Source: a virus. Taken from it: a stretch of 30,536 bases of DNA. This document shows, piece by piece, positions 1-8,900 of the stretch. The stretch covers positions 1 to 30,536 of IMG/VR virus record IMGVR_UViG_3300032288_003597, one strand, 5' to 3'. A program made the position numbers and the translations under genes. Numbering within the stretch: position 1 is the first letter of the stretch; each line of letters begins with the position of its first letter. The notes beneath the pieces are model-generated. The model saw only the letters and a program-made list of their open reading frames with translations, did not search any database and had not been told where the DNA came from.

Positions 1-22
1 TAGAAACTGTAGGAAAAACTTT

Positions 23-682
23 GTGACAAACATTGTTGTGTGTTTTCCGGGCGGAGCAAGCGGGCATTTTATAGCAAATTTATGTAGCTTGTTATTATTT
101 AATGTAATACCTTCACAGGTCTTACCCAACGGGTCAATGCATGATAATAACAATAATTTTATTAAACATCCGTTAAGTCTTGAAGGAAGAATATTAGACA
201 AAAGTATAGATAGTTATAAACAAGAACTTAATGTTATTCAGGAACTAAAAAATTTTTCAATAGCTATTGGCCATTTTAGATATGTAAATGAATTAGTTGC
301 TACAAATAAACAAGTAATTTATATCACATTTGATAACGATGATAAAGAGAAAATATATTATAATTTAAAAAGAAAAACAGATCCTAATTTAATATCTGAA
401 CAACATTATAATGCAATTAAAGGGTCCGACTGGCCTAGTTTTTCTGAACATCTTAACGGAAATATTTCACCTGAGTTTTTTTCCGATAGGCAAAATAAAG
501 ATTGGTTAAGTGATTGGTTTTATAAATTGCCACAAAATTCAAATAATACTTGTGAAATAAAATTTAAGGAAATTATTTTCGGAGAAAAGTTATTAGAAAA
601 ACTTTGTTCATTTTTAAGTACAAAACAAAATATCGATGCAGCTAGTTCATTGATCAAACAATATAGAAAAAATAATGGATAA
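23..682 (+). CDS. Possible sulfotransferase-like P-loop protein
   Basis: Protein of 219 residues starting at a GTG preceded by AGGA at positions 11-14. The N-terminus has a hydrophobic beta strand followed by PGGASGHFIANL (about residues 9-20), a glycine-rich loop resembling the phosphosulfate-binding loop of sulfotransferases or a relaxed P-loop. A WLSDWFYKLP stretch and a C-terminal helical segment follow, as in phage sulfotransferase-type proteins. No full Walker A lysine is seen, so ATP binding is doubtful. The gene overlaps the next by 8 bases, so they are probably co-transcribed. The substrate is unknown. The family call rests on the N-terminal loop alone; a hypothetical phage protein is the fallback. 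Confidence 0.45.
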   Translation: MTNIVVCFPGGASGHFIANLCSLLLFNVIPSQVLPNGSMHDNNNNFIKHPLSLEGRILDKSIDSYKQELNVIQELKNFSIAIGHFRYVNELVATNKQVIYITFDNDDKEKIYYNLKRKTDPNLISEQHYNAIKGSDWPSFSEHLNGNISPEFFSDRQNKDWLSDWFYKLPQNSNNTCEIKFKEIIFGEKLLEKLCSFLSTKQNIDAASSLIKQYRKNNG

Positions 683-992
683 TAAAATAAACCCTTGGTG
701 GTTTAATGCCAAGCAATTTATAATCGCTGATTGGCAAAGTCACCGAGTTCGTTTTATTTTTGAAATGATAGCTTGGGTAATCAGCGTAGGTTGTAGCATC
801 ACCTATGCAATCACAGTGCCCAATTTACCGTTTGTTCCTTTGTATGCAGCTTTTATTGTTGGCTGCGTAATCAGTGCAGGTTGTGCTTACAGCAGAGGCA
901 GTTTTGGTATATTTGGCAATTATGTGTTATTGGCTACCATTGACAGTGCAGGCCTAATTAAACTATTATTACAGACTTATGTCCTACATTGA
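675..992 (+). CDS. Small three-helix membrane protein
   Basis: Protein of 105 residues. It has a charged, tryptophan-containing N-terminus (NPWWFNAKQF) and then three hydrophobic segments at about residues 27-47, 52-72 and 78-100, with little soluble sequence between them. It should sit in the host inner membrane. The length and helix spacing recall small transporter or holin-like proteins, but no diagnostic motif is visible. It overlaps the preceding gene by 8 bases and the DNA polymerase gene by 14, so its expression is tied to replication genes. Function unknown. Confidence 0.7.
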   Translation: MDNKINPWWFNAKQFIIADWQSHRVRFIFEMIAWVISVGCSITYAITVPNLPFVPLYAAFIVGCVISAGCAYSRGSFGIFGNYVLLATIDSAGLIKLLLQTYVLH

Positions 993-3642
993 CGCATTAT
1001 TTGACAAACAGCGTGATAGAATTCATGTAGTGGAACGGATAAATGGTCAAAGACAGTACCAAGAATATCCCGCTAATTATGTGTTTTATTATGATGATCC
1101 CCGGGGCAAGCATCGTACAATCTATGGCACACCAGTAACAAGATTTGCTACTAGAAACAGCAAAGAGTTTCATAAAGAATTAAAAATTCAAAGCGGTAAA
1201 AAACTTTGGGAAAGCGACTTCAAGCCTGTGTTTAGGTGTCTTGAAGAAAATTATCTTTCTGCCGAACCTCCCAAATTGCAAACAGCATTTTTTGACATTG
1301 AAGTTGATTTTGATCCTGAGCGTGGATTTAGTCCTGTTACTGATCCCTTTAACAAAATAACAGCAATCAGTGTTTACTTAGATTGGTTAGATAAACTGGT
1401 TACACTGTCTATTCCTCCCAAATCAATGAGCTGGGCAACAGCAGTAGAAATTGCTGCTAAATTTGACGACACTTATATATTTGAACGCGAAGAAGATCTA
1501 CTAGATACTTTTTTAAACTTGATTGATGATGCAGATATACTGTCAGGCTGGAACAGCGAAGGCTATGACATTCCATATACAGTGGGCAGAATTACTCGTG
1601 TACTCAGCAAAGATGACACTAGAAGATTGTGTCTTTGGGGACAGTTTCCTAAACAACGCGAATTTGAAAGATTTGGTGCAGTCAATGTTACATTTGACTT
1701 GATTGGTCGTGTACATATGGACTATATGCAACTGTATAGAAAATATACTTACGAAGAACGACACAGCTACAGTTTAGATGCTATTGGTGAGTATGAGCTC
1801 GAAGAGCGCAAAACTCCCTATGAAGGCACATTAGATCAACTGTACAACAAAGACTACGAAACATTTATTACCTATAATAGACAGGATACTCGCTTGATAG
1901 CGAAACTGGATAGAAAACTTCGTTTTCTAGATTTGGCAAATACCATTGCTCACGATAACACCGTGTTATTGCAGACAACAATGGGTGCCGTTGCAACTAC
2001 TGAACAGGCAATTATAAATGAAGCACACAGTCAAGGATTGGTCGTTCCTAACAGAAAAGGCAGAGAAGAAGATGAAGAAACGCAGGCCGCAGGTGCCTAT
2101 GTTGCTTACCCCAAAAGAGGTATGCACGAATGGATTGCAGCCATTGACATCAACAGTCTCTATCCCTCGGCCATCCGGGCCCTTAACATGGGACCAGAAA
2201 CCATTGTCGGGCAACTCCGACCAATAATGACAGACAAATACATTCAAGATAAAATTGCAGGGGGCGACAGCTTTGCTGCTGCTTGGGAAGGTCTGTTTGG
2301 CAGTATGGAATATGAAGCTGTCATGAGAGGTGATCCCAGTGTTGAAATCACTGTAGACTGGGAGCAAGACGGCACCAGTGACATAATGAGTGCTGCTGAT
2401 GTTTGGAGATTAATTTTTGACAGCAACAAACCTTGGATTTTAAGTGCCAACGGCACTATTTTTACTTTTGAAAGAAAAGGTATTGTGCCGGGACTGCTAG
2501 AAAGGTGGTATGCAGAGCGCAAACAAATGCAGGCCAAACTAAAAGAATCTACTACACCCGAAGACCAAGCCTATTGGGACAAAAGACAGTTAGTTAAAAA
2601 AATTAATCTTAACAGTTTGTATGGCGCTATTTTAAATCCAGGCTGTAGATTTTTTGATCAAAGAATTGGACAATCCACTACACTAACAGGCAGAACAATT
2701 GCCAAACACATGGACAGTTTTGTTAATGAATGTATTTTTGGTAAGTATGATCATGTGGGCGATGCAATCATATATGGTGACACAGACTCTGTTTACTTTA
2801 GTGCGTGGCCAGCTCTACAAGCAGATGTTGCTGCAGGGCGCATGGAGTGGAACAAAGACATAGCTGTGCAACTGTATGACAGCATTGGTGAACAGGTAAA
2901 TGACAGTTTTCCTGCATTCATGGAACGAGCATTTCACTGTCCTAGACAAAATGGCAGTATTATTAAAGGTGGTCGAGAACTTGTTGCCAGCAAAGGTCTT
3001 TTTATAAAGAAAAAACGCTATGCTGTATTAATCTATGATAAAGAAGGCAAGCGACTTGACACCAAAGGCGCTCCAGGCAAAGTAAAAGCCATGGGATTAG
3101 ATTTAAAACGCAGCGACACACCCAAGATTGTACAGGACTTTCTCAGCGAAATTCTATTAGATGTGTTAACAGGCATCGACAAAGAAATCATTGTTGATAA
3201 AATCAAAGAATTTAAATATAAATTCCAAGAGCGGCCAGCCTGGGAAAAGGGTACACCTAAACGAGTTAACAACTTGACCAAATACACAGCTGAAGAATCT
3301 AGACTGGGCAAAGCCAATATGCCAGGACATGTAAGAGCCGCTATGAATTGGAACAACCTTCGTCGTATGCACAGCGATAATTACAGCTTACAAATAGTTG
3401 ACGGTATGAAGGTTATAGTCTGTAAACTCAAAGATAATCCTTTAGGGTATACCAGTGTTGCTTATCCCACCGATGAAACACACATTCCACAGTGGTTTAA
3501 AAATTTGCCTTTTGATGACAATGACATGGAAGATACTATTGTTGATCAAAAAATAGATAATCTCTTGGGCGTGTTGCAGTGGAATCTTGCTGAAGTAACA
3601 GATATAAGATCAACTTTTACTACATTGTTTAGCTTTGAATAA
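979..3642 (+). CDS. 43: Family B DNA polymerase, T4 gp43-like
   Basis: Replicative DNA polymerase of 887 residues, close to T4 gp43 in length. The 3'-5' proofreading exonuclease motifs are complete: Exo I FDIEVD (D106, E108), Exo II NSEGYDIPY (D197) and Exo III YNRQDTRL (D303). The polymerase motifs are also complete: A at DINSLYPSAIR (D390), B at KKINLNSLYGA (540-550), C at YGDTDSVY (D601, D603), and the KKKRY motif near 677-681. The C-terminus ends TTLFSFE, a short hydrophobic tail that fits the clamp-binding peptide of this family; the gp45-like clamp is encoded 2.1 kb downstream. It should copy the phage genome as part of the replisome. No sign of an intein or split gene. Confidence 0.98.
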   Translation: MSYIDALFDKQRDRIHVVERINGQRQYQEYPANYVFYYDDPRGKHRTIYGTPVTRFATRNSKEFHKELKIQSGKKLWESDFKPVFRCLEENYLSAEPPKLQTAFFDIEVDFDPERGFSPVTDPFNKITAISVYLDWLDKLVTLSIPPKSMSWATAVEIAAKFDDTYIFEREEDLLDTFLNLIDDADILSGWNSEGYDIPYTVGRITRVLSKDDTRRLCLWGQFPKQREFERFGAVNVTFDLIGRVHMDYMQLYRKYTYEERHSYSLDAIGEYELEERKTPYEGTLDQLYNKDYETFITYNRQDTRLIAKLDRKLRFLDLANTIAHDNTVLLQTTMGAVATTEQAIINEAHSQGLVVPNRKGREEDEETQAAGAYVAYPKRGMHEWIAAIDINSLYPSAIRALNMGPETIVGQLRPIMTDKYIQDKIAGGDSFAAAWEGLFGSMEYEAVMRGDPSVEITVDWEQDGTSDIMSAADVWRLIFDSNKPWILSANGTIFTFERKGIVPGLLERWYAERKQMQAKLKESTTPEDQAYWDKRQLVKKINLNSLYGAILNPGCRFFDQRIGQSTTLTGRTIAKHMDSFVNECIFGKYDHVGDAIIYGDTDSVYFSAWPALQADVAAGRMEWNKDIAVQLYDSIGEQVNDSFPAFMERAFHCPRQNGSIIKGGRELVASKGLFIKKKRYAVLIYDKEGKRLDTKGAPGKVKAMGLDLKRSDTPKIVQDFLSEILLDVLTGIDKEIIVDKIKEFKYKFQERPAWEKGTPKRVNNLTKYTAEESRLGKANMPGHVRAAMNWNNLRRMHSDNYSLQIVDGMKVIVCKLKDNPLGYTSVAYPTDETHIPQWFKNLPFDDNDMEDTIVDQKIDNLLGVLQWNLAEVTDIRSTFTTLFSFE

Positions 3643-4747
3643 AATAATTCCTTTAGTAAACATCAACAGTGACTATTACAAGAACAATCCAAAATTTAGT
3701 TCTGAAGATGTAGCAGAAGATTTTCGTTATACTTACGCTAGTAGAAGTATGACTTTCGATAAAAATCTTAATTTAAAAGGACTGTATTGTTACCATCCGT
3801 TTAACACAATAACTATCGATAAATTTGGCGATGTGTTTATGTGTGTTTGTCAAGCATGGTTGCCTATCAGTGTTGGAAAAATTTGGGAATTTGATTCTTT
3901 AGATGATATTGTGTCCAGTCCTCGAGCAAGAGAATTGCAAGCCAGTATTTTAGACGGCAGTTATAGATACTGTGATCATAATACTTGCGGAATTATTAAA
4001 AATAAGGATTTAAAAAGAACAATAAGCCACAGACCAGACACAGTGAATTGGATTAATTTTAGTATTGATTCCTCCTGTAATCTGACCTGCCCAAGTTGTC
4101 GAACCGAATTTAAATTTATCAGTGAAGGAGCTGATTATGATAATAGATTAAAAATAGTTGATCATATTATCAAATGTATTGAACAACACAATCATTGGTT
4201 AAAGTTTACACTAGCTGGTGATGGCGACCCTTTTGCCAGTTTAATATACAGGCATTTAATGTCTAATTTAAATATTCAAGGCAAACAAATTGAAATAGAA
4301 ATAGTAACAAATGGCTTGTTATGCAAAGCACATTGGCATAAACTATCAGGTATTCATAAGAATCTTGTAAGGACTAAAATAAGTTTTGATGCTGGCACTG
4401 AATCAGTTTACAATATTACTCGCAGGGGCGGCGACTGGAATAAGTTATTAGAAAGTTGTCGGTATCTAGTAAAATGGAAACAAAAAACATACAGTGACAT
4501 GACACTAACTGCTAACTTTGTAGTTCAAACTGCCAATTATCAGGACATGCCAGCATATGTAGAACTCTGTGACAAATTAGGATTTGACGAAATACATTTC
4601 CAAAAAATAACTGATTGGGGCACATTTGCAAATTTTCAAGAACAAGCAATATGGCAACAAAGTCACCCAATGCACGATGATTATTTGCACACACTTCAGC
4701 ATCCCCTGTTAAATAACAAAAAGATCAATTTTACTAATTTGCAATGA
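3635..4747 (+). CDS. Radical SAM protein with N-terminal twitch/SPASM-like domain
   Basis: Protein of 370 residues. The radical SAM cluster motif is SCNLTCPSC (C148, C152, C155; CX3CX2C). Ahead of it lies a second cysteine region (C52, C70, C72, C113, C118) shaped like a twitch/SPASM domain, with the typical Gly-Lys-Ile...Ser-Leu-Asp-Asp-Ile linker, so an auxiliary iron-sulfur cluster is likely. This order, auxiliary domain first, is known from the twitch-domain radical SAM family. The substrate cannot be read from sequence; relatives dehydrogenate alcohols or modify peptides. The listed start is a TTG overlapping the polymerase stop, with no clear Shine-Dalgarno, so the start is uncertain. 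Its stop overlaps the methyltransferase start as ATGA. Confidence 0.85.
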   Translation: MNKIIPLVNINSDYYKNNPKFSSEDVAEDFRYTYASRSMTFDKNLNLKGLYCYHPFNTITIDKFGDVFMCVCQAWLPISVGKIWEFDSLDDIVSSPRARELQASILDGSYRYCDHNTCGIIKNKDLKRTISHRPDTVNWINFSIDSSCNLTCPSCRTEFKFISEGADYDNRLKIVDHIIKCIEQHNHWLKFTLAGDGDPFASLIYRHLMSNLNIQGKQIEIEIVTNGLLCKAHWHKLSGIHKNLVRTKISFDAGTESVYNITRRGGDWNKLLESCRYLVKWKQKTYSDMTLTANFVVQTANYQDMPAYVELCDKLGFDEIHFQKITDWGTFANFQEQAIWQQSHPMHDDYLHTLQHPLLNNKKINFTNLQ

Positions 4748-5703
4748 AACTGAGCCAGCTTGTTCAATTAAAAAATAATTTACAAAATCTAAGTTTATCT
4801 CCACTTCTGACAGAGACAGAAAAATTAGACGCGGCTGTAAGCAGCAACTATAATTTACAACTAAGCAGTAACTATAAAGAATCTTTGAACAAACTTGTAG
4901 ATTTTTGTAACACAGTAGAAAATAGTATAGATACTTTACAAAGTAGCATAAAACAATTTATTGAAGATACAGATAAAGAAATTTCTGAAATTACACAACC
5001 AATGATGCGGCTAGGTTATCAAGTAAATGGATTTTTTGGTTCAAACTTAACTAATTTTGATGTAGAAAGAAATGACAGGCAGTTAGAATTATCCTATGAT
5101 GAACGCAGTGAAATAGGAACAGTTATAAGATCATACACCCACTGGAAATATCCAACATTAGAAATTGGACCAGGAGACGGAGATTGGACCGAAAGTCTTG
5201 TGGCTGCAGATCCTTTATACATAGTGGATCGTCATCAAGAATTTATCGATTCGACACTTAGCAAATTTAATGAAGTTTACCAAAGGCGACTGCGGCCTTA
5301 TCTAACAGGTTTACACGCAAATAGACCTGAATTTGACTATACTATGTTACCACAAAATCAATTCGGTTTTATATTTGCTTGGAATGTTGTAAATTTTTGG
5401 CCTTACACAGAAACCAAACACACACTTCAACAATGTTATGACCTTCTAAGACCCGGTGGTGCAATGATGTTTAGTTTCAACAACTGCGATGTTATTCAAT
5501 GTGCTGAATATGCTGAATCCGGATATAAAAGCTATTTTACACCTAAGTTATTGAATACAATGTTTGACGAACTAGGATTTGAGGTAAAACAGTACAGATC
5601 GACCAGTGTAGCTGTGCATTGGGTAGAAATAGTTAAACCCGGACAGTTGGCAACAACCAAACGACATCAAACATTGGGCAGAATTTGTGCTGTAGGCGCT
5701 TGA
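4744..5703 (+). CDS. Class I SAM-dependent methyltransferase
   Basis: Protein of 319 residues. The first ~110 residues are helical and probably coiled-coil (rich in Leu, Asn, Lys and Glu). The C-terminal part is a Rossmann-type methyltransferase: motif I LEIGPGDGDW (about residues 139-148) for SAM binding, an acidic post-I position in YIVDRH, motif IV region FGFIFAWNVV, and LRPGGAMMFS (about 235-244) typical of the fifth strand. It is translationally coupled to the preceding radical SAM gene through an ATGA overlap, so the two may act on the same substrate. No DNA-methylase catalytic motif (DPPY or NPPY) is visible, so a small molecule or protein is more likely than DNA. Its stop codon overlaps the -35 box of the clamp promoter. 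Confidence 0.85.
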   Translation: MKLSQLVQLKNNLQNLSLSPLLTETEKLDAAVSSNYNLQLSSNYKESLNKLVDFCNTVENSIDTLQSSIKQFIEDTDKEISEITQPMMRLGYQVNGFFGSNLTNFDVERNDRQLELSYDERSEIGTVIRSYTHWKYPTLEIGPGDGDWTESLVAADPLYIVDRHQEFIDSTLSKFNEVYQRRLRPYLTGLHANRPEFDYTMLPQNQFGFIFAWNVVNFWPYTETKHTLQQCYDLLRPGGAMMFSFNNCDVIQCAEYAESGYKSYFTPKLLNTMFDELGFEVKQYRSTSVAVHWVEIVKPGQLATTKRHQTLGRICAVGA

Positions 5704-5728
5704 CAGACCTAAATAAATCTTATACACT
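5700..5728 (+). promoter_or_regulatory. Sigma70-like promoter for the sliding-clamp gene
   Basis: A perfect -35 TTGACA (5700-5705) is followed by a 17-base spacer and TACACT (5723-5728, 4/6 match to TATAAT). Initiation would fall near 5735, upstream of the GGAGA ribosome site at 5739-5743. An AAATAAAT element lies in the spacer and could alternatively be read as a late-promoter-type box. Confidence 0.5.
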
Positions 5729-5747
5729 AACCCTTATTGGAGAACTT

Positions 5748-6479
5748 ATGAAAGACCACTTACTAGACATTGTACAACATACTCACGGCCTAGGCGTTAT
5801 TGACCTTGTAAAAATTGTAGGCACAGATGCAGAAACCAAACTGGAAGCTATTGCCGAAGATCGCAGTGTGATTCTTCAGGCTAAATTCAAAGGTGTAGTT
5901 GGAGAATTTGTTGGCACATTTGGTATGCCTAACTTAGGCAAACTTAATACTATTTTGAATATTCCTGAATACAAAGAAGATGCAGCTATTACTGTTAATC
6001 GGCAGAACAAAGAAGACGAGTCTGTACCAGTAGGAGTACATTTTGAAAATAAAGCTGGAGACTTTAAAAACGACTATCGTTTTATGGCTGCAGAAATTGT
6101 CAACGACAAACTAAAAACTGTGCGAATGAAAGCAGTTAATTGGAATGTTGACATTGTTCCTGCTGCTGTAAACATTCAACGGCTAAAGTTTCAAGCCAGT
6201 GCCAACAGTGAAGAAAACAACTTTCTTGCCAAAACAGAGAACGGGGATTTAAAGTTTTATTTCGGTGATCACAGCAGCCACGCAGGTAACTTTGTATTTG
6301 CACAGGGCGTTAGTGGCAAACTAACTAAATCTTGGGCATGGCCTGTTGCTGTTGTTATTAGTATTCTTAGTTTGCCCGGTGACAAAACATTCAAAATCAG
6401 TGACGAAGGTGCAGCAATGATCACTGTTGACAGTGGCATTGCAGAGTATAATTATATTCTTCCTGCCCAGACAAAATGA
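5748..6479 (+). CDS. 45: DNA polymerase sliding clamp, T4 gp45-like
   Basis: Processivity clamp of 243 residues (T4 gp45 has 228). The start is the ATG at 5748, because GGAGA sits 4 bases upstream; the frame is open further 5' but without a good ribosome site. The sequence shows the alternating beta-strand and helix pattern of gp45 with no catalytic motif: an N-terminal LLDIVQHTHGLGVIDLVKIV, the GTFGMPNLGKLNTILNIPEY region that follows the first sheet in this family, and a C-terminal ITVDSGIAEYNYILP strand. It should form a ring around DNA that tethers the polymerase and, in T4-like phages, also supports late transcription. The clamp loader genes are not in this window. Confidence 0.88.
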   Translation: MKDHLLDIVQHTHGLGVIDLVKIVGTDAETKLEAIAEDRSVILQAKFKGVVGEFVGTFGMPNLGKLNTILNIPEYKEDAAITVNRQNKEDESVPVGVHFENKAGDFKNDYRFMAAEIVNDKLKTVRMKAVNWNVDIVPAAVNIQRLKFQASANSEENNFLAKTENGDLKFYFGDHSSHAGNFVFAQGVSGKLTKSWAWPVAVVISILSLPGDKTFKISDEGAAMITVDSGIAEYNYILPAQTK

Positions 6480-6826
6480 TCAAAGGCATAACACCAACTG
6501 GAAGGTATACATTGGTGTCTGGCGGGAATTCATCGAACCCATATATCAGTCCAGGAGCCGCAGGTGCTGGTATGATTCGTTGGAATCCCAATATGAATTG
6601 CATGGAAGTCAACGACGGGAACATGGGGAAAACCATCGAGACAAACTATGCCAGTGTTGGTCTTACACAAGAAGCAGAAAGTTTGCTAGACTGGGTTAGA
6701 CAAAAGCAAGACGAAGAAGCAAAATTACAAAATTTGATGAACGCTCACCCCGGTCTTAAAGATGCGTACGAAAAATTTAATTTAATGAAAATGTTGTGCG
6801 ACAATGAAACAAATACCGCAAGATAA
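6476..6826 (+). CDS. Conserved-type phage protein of unknown function
   Basis: Protein of 116 residues coupled to the clamp gene by an ATGA overlap. The N-terminal half (SPGAAGAGMIRWNPNMNCMEV and following DGN) resembles the Gly-x-x-Arg-Trp/Tyr-Asn...Glu-Val...Asp-Gly motif seen in many phage surface or tail-associated proteins. The C-terminal half is an acidic amphipathic helix region (LLDWVRQKQDEEAKLQNLM). No enzyme motif is visible. Its position between the clamp and DpdA says little about function. Confidence 0.7.
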   Translation: MIKGITPTGRYTLVSGGNSSNPYISPGAAGAGMIRWNPNMNCMEVNDGNMGKTIETNYASVGLTQEAESLLDWVRQKQDEEAKLQNLMNAHPGLKDAYEKFNLMKMLCDNETNTAR

Positions 6827-8375
6827 TTTAACTGCAAAACAAAAAGACTATGCGGTTTTCTTGCCGGCACTGAGTAGTTTCTATGCTACATATGTAGGCA
6901 AACAAAGGCATAATCCAAATTATATCGACGCAGCTCGTATGCCTAAACTGTTTGATCGAGGCATGGAGGGTCTTAACTGGCTTAATCCAAACGAAGGGTA
7001 CTTTCCTTATAAGTGGGCTTTGTACAGTGCAGGTCATGCTAATTTAGATACCAACAAGTTCGACGCTAAAGAGGATATGGTTCGTAACCGTGATCCAAAC
7101 AGTTTTGTGTTAGGCGATTCGGGCGGATTTCAAATTGGTAAAGGTGTATGGGAAGGTAATTGGAAAGATCCCAGCTGCCCCAAAGCACAGAAAAAACGCG
7201 AACAAGTACTCAAGTGGATGGATGCCTACATGGATCGAGGCATGATTCTAGATATTCCTGCATGGGTGGCCAGAAGTCCTGCAGGGCAACGAGCCACAGG
7301 TATCACTACTTTTGCAGAAGCAGTACAAGGAACTTATGTTAATAACGATTACTTTATGCGTAATCGTACAGGTAGATGTAAATTTCTAAATGTGCTGCAA
7401 GGTGAAAATCATACCGAAGCAGATATTTGGTATGACCAAATGAAAAAATATTGTGACCCAAAACAATATCCCAACGATCATTTTAACGGGTGGGCCATGG
7501 GCGGTCAGAATATGTGTGATGTGCATCTTACACTAAAAAGACTTGTAGCATTAAGATTTGATGGACTATTAGAACCTGGGCTACATGACTGGATGCACTT
7601 CTTAGGCACAAGCAAATTAGAATGGGCTTTGTTGTTAACTGACATACAGAGGGCAATTCGCAAATATCATAATGAAAACTTTACGATAAGTTTTGACTGT
7701 GCAAGTCCATTCCTTGCTACAGCCAACGGACAAATTTATTACGATGTTGTTACTCCAGATCGAGCAAAATGGAGCTATCAAATGCAGCCCAGCGTCGACA
7801 ACAAAAAATATGCCACAGACACTAGGCCTTTTAGGGATGCTGTACTGCAAGATAAGCTATTTGATACTTTTTTAGAAAGTCCTGTCAGTGAGCGACTGCA
7901 AATAAATGATGTTTGTTATTACAAGCCAGGCGACCTAAATAAAATAGGCAAAGAAGGAAAAACTTCTTGGGATAGTTTTAGTTACACACTGCAAATGGGA
8001 CACAATGTATGGACACATATTCATGCTGTTCAAGAAGCAAATCGTCAATGTGATGCTGGTCGATACCCTGATATGTTAGTTGCTACCAGCACTGATCGCC
8101 GTAATACACGACTCTACGATAGAACCTATTTCCGAGACATTGTTAACGATATTTTTGCCACATCTGAGCGAGGCCGTGCAGAACAACTAGTAGAACATTA
8201 CAACAGATATTGGCTAAGTATTGTTGGTACCAGAGGATATACTGGCAAAAAAACAGTAAATGCTAATACTATGTTTAATAGTTTATTTGAAGTAAGTGAA
8301 GCTCAAGAACATCCCATAGATGATTCTGGTTTAGATGAAAATAAATTAAATGAATTGGAGAATCAAAATGTATGA
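6804..8375 (+). CDS. dpdA: DpdA-like DNA guanine transglycosylase (TGT superfamily)
   Basis: Protein of 523 residues. The tRNA-guanine transglycosylase signature LGDSGGFQ is present (D105-Q110), with a second conserved region SFDCASPF in which D298 fits the catalytic nucleophile (FDC-x-P in Tgt), plus MGGQN near residue 230 in place of the Tgt GGL-type loop. The CXCXXC zinc site of bacterial Tgt is not evident. In phages, such divergent Tgt relatives (DpdA) exchange guanine in DNA for a 7-deazaguanine. folE, queD, yhhQ and queE homologues in the same window support a DNA rather than tRNA role. It overlaps the upstream gene by 23 bases. The DpdA subgroup cannot be fixed by eye. Confidence 0.85.
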   Translation: MKQIPQDNLTAKQKDYAVFLPALSSFYATYVGKQRHNPNYIDAARMPKLFDRGMEGLNWLNPNEGYFPYKWALYSAGHANLDTNKFDAKEDMVRNRDPNSFVLGDSGGFQIGKGVWEGNWKDPSCPKAQKKREQVLKWMDAYMDRGMILDIPAWVARSPAGQRATGITTFAEAVQGTYVNNDYFMRNRTGRCKFLNVLQGENHTEADIWYDQMKKYCDPKQYPNDHFNGWAMGGQNMCDVHLTLKRLVALRFDGLLEPGLHDWMHFLGTSKLEWALLLTDIQRAIRKYHNENFTISFDCASPFLATANGQIYYDVVTPDRAKWSYQMQPSVDNKKYATDTRPFRDAVLQDKLFDTFLESPVSERLQINDVCYYKPGDLNKIGKEGKTSWDSFSYTLQMGHNVWTHIHAVQEANRQCDAGRYPDMLVATSTDRRNTRLYDRTYFRDIVNDIFATSERGRAEQLVEHYNRYWLSIVGTRGYTGKKTVNANTMFNSLFEVSEAQEHPIDDSGLDENKLNELENQNV

Positions 8376-8577
8376 AAATAGAATTCGCCATCTTAAAGAA
8401 ATGCATCGTGTACTTGACCATAAAATAAATGATCACGAAAAAAATCATCCAGGAACCGAACAAAATCAGGTCACCGAATGGAAAAAACAAAAATTAAAAT
8501 TGCGGGATGAAATAAGTCGATTGGAAAAACTTCAATGGGAACATGATCACGACACTGTTGACTTTGGTGATCGTTGA
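8368..8577 (+). CDS. YdcH/DUF465-like small coiled-coil protein
   Basis: Protein of 69 residues starting at the ATG at 8368, chosen because GGAG (8357-8360) lies 7 bases upstream; an ATG at 8350 is in frame but lies before that site. It is almost all helical: RIRHLKEMHRVLDHKINDHE, then a short break, then WKKQKLKLRDEISRLEKLQ. This matches the layout of the DUF465/YdcH family (leading helix with His and Lys-Ile, then a KKQKL-x-LKDEI helix). The family's function is unknown. It overlaps the end of dpdA, and its 3' end contains the promoter for the following gene. Confidence 0.75.
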   Translation: MYENRIRHLKEMHRVLDHKINDHEKNHPGTEQNQVTEWKKQKLKLRDEISRLEKLQWEHDHDTVDFGDR

Positions 8578-8586
8578 CATTATAAT
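8558..8586 (+). promoter_or_regulatory. Sigma70-like promoter upstream of 8607
   Basis: TTGACT (8558-8563) and a perfect TATAAT (8581-8586) are separated by exactly 17 bases. Initiation is expected near 8593, with an AGG ribosome site at 8598-8600 and the ATG at 8607. The -35 and spacer lie inside the last codons of the preceding gene. Confidence 0.7.
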
Positions 8587-8606
8587 AGCACTTTAATAGG
8601 ATTAAT

Positions 8607-8900
8607 ATGAATCTTGAATCTTATGCCATGTTTTTGGTTGGCACAATTTTAGTATCTACTTCTATAGTTGTAATTGGCCTTATGCTGTTATTTTTAAATT
8701 TTATTTTTACCAAATATTGGCGCCCGGTGAATTTCGGCTATTGGGCACCATTTTGGGTAACCGATTTTGTTATAAAAACCAGCGGGCCTAGGCGGTTTAT
8801 GACCGAAGAAGAATTTGCTGAATATCAAAAACAATTAAACACACCAGATCGTGATGCTCCTCCCAAATCTGACCATAAACTTGATTTGAACAAATTTTAA
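8607..8900 (+). CDS. Small single-pass membrane protein
   Basis: Protein of 97 residues with one strong hydrophobic helix at about residues 7-35 (MFLVGTILVSTSIVVIGLML and beyond). An aromatic stretch with Tyr-Trp-Arg-Pro and GYWAPFWVTDF follows, then a polar C-terminus with an acidic MTEEEFAEYQKQL helix. It is probably anchored in the host inner membrane with the C-terminal 55 residues exposed. It has its own promoter (8558-8586). No family is recognised. Confidence 0.7.
   Translation: MNLESYAMFLVGTILVSTSIVVIGLMLLFLNFIFTKYWRPVNFGYWAPFWVTDFVIKTSGPRRFMTEEEFAEYQKQLNTPDRDAPPKSDHKLDLNKF

Noticed and set aside
1543-3372. Several open frames on the - strand inside the DNA polymerase gene
   Set aside because: They are shadows of the polymerase codons; no ribosome sites, and all other supported genes are on the + strand.
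6427-6699. An alternative + strand frame across the clamp/6476 gene junction
   Set aside because: Overlaps two better supported genes fully and has a low-complexity Arg/Ser composition typical of a shadow frame.
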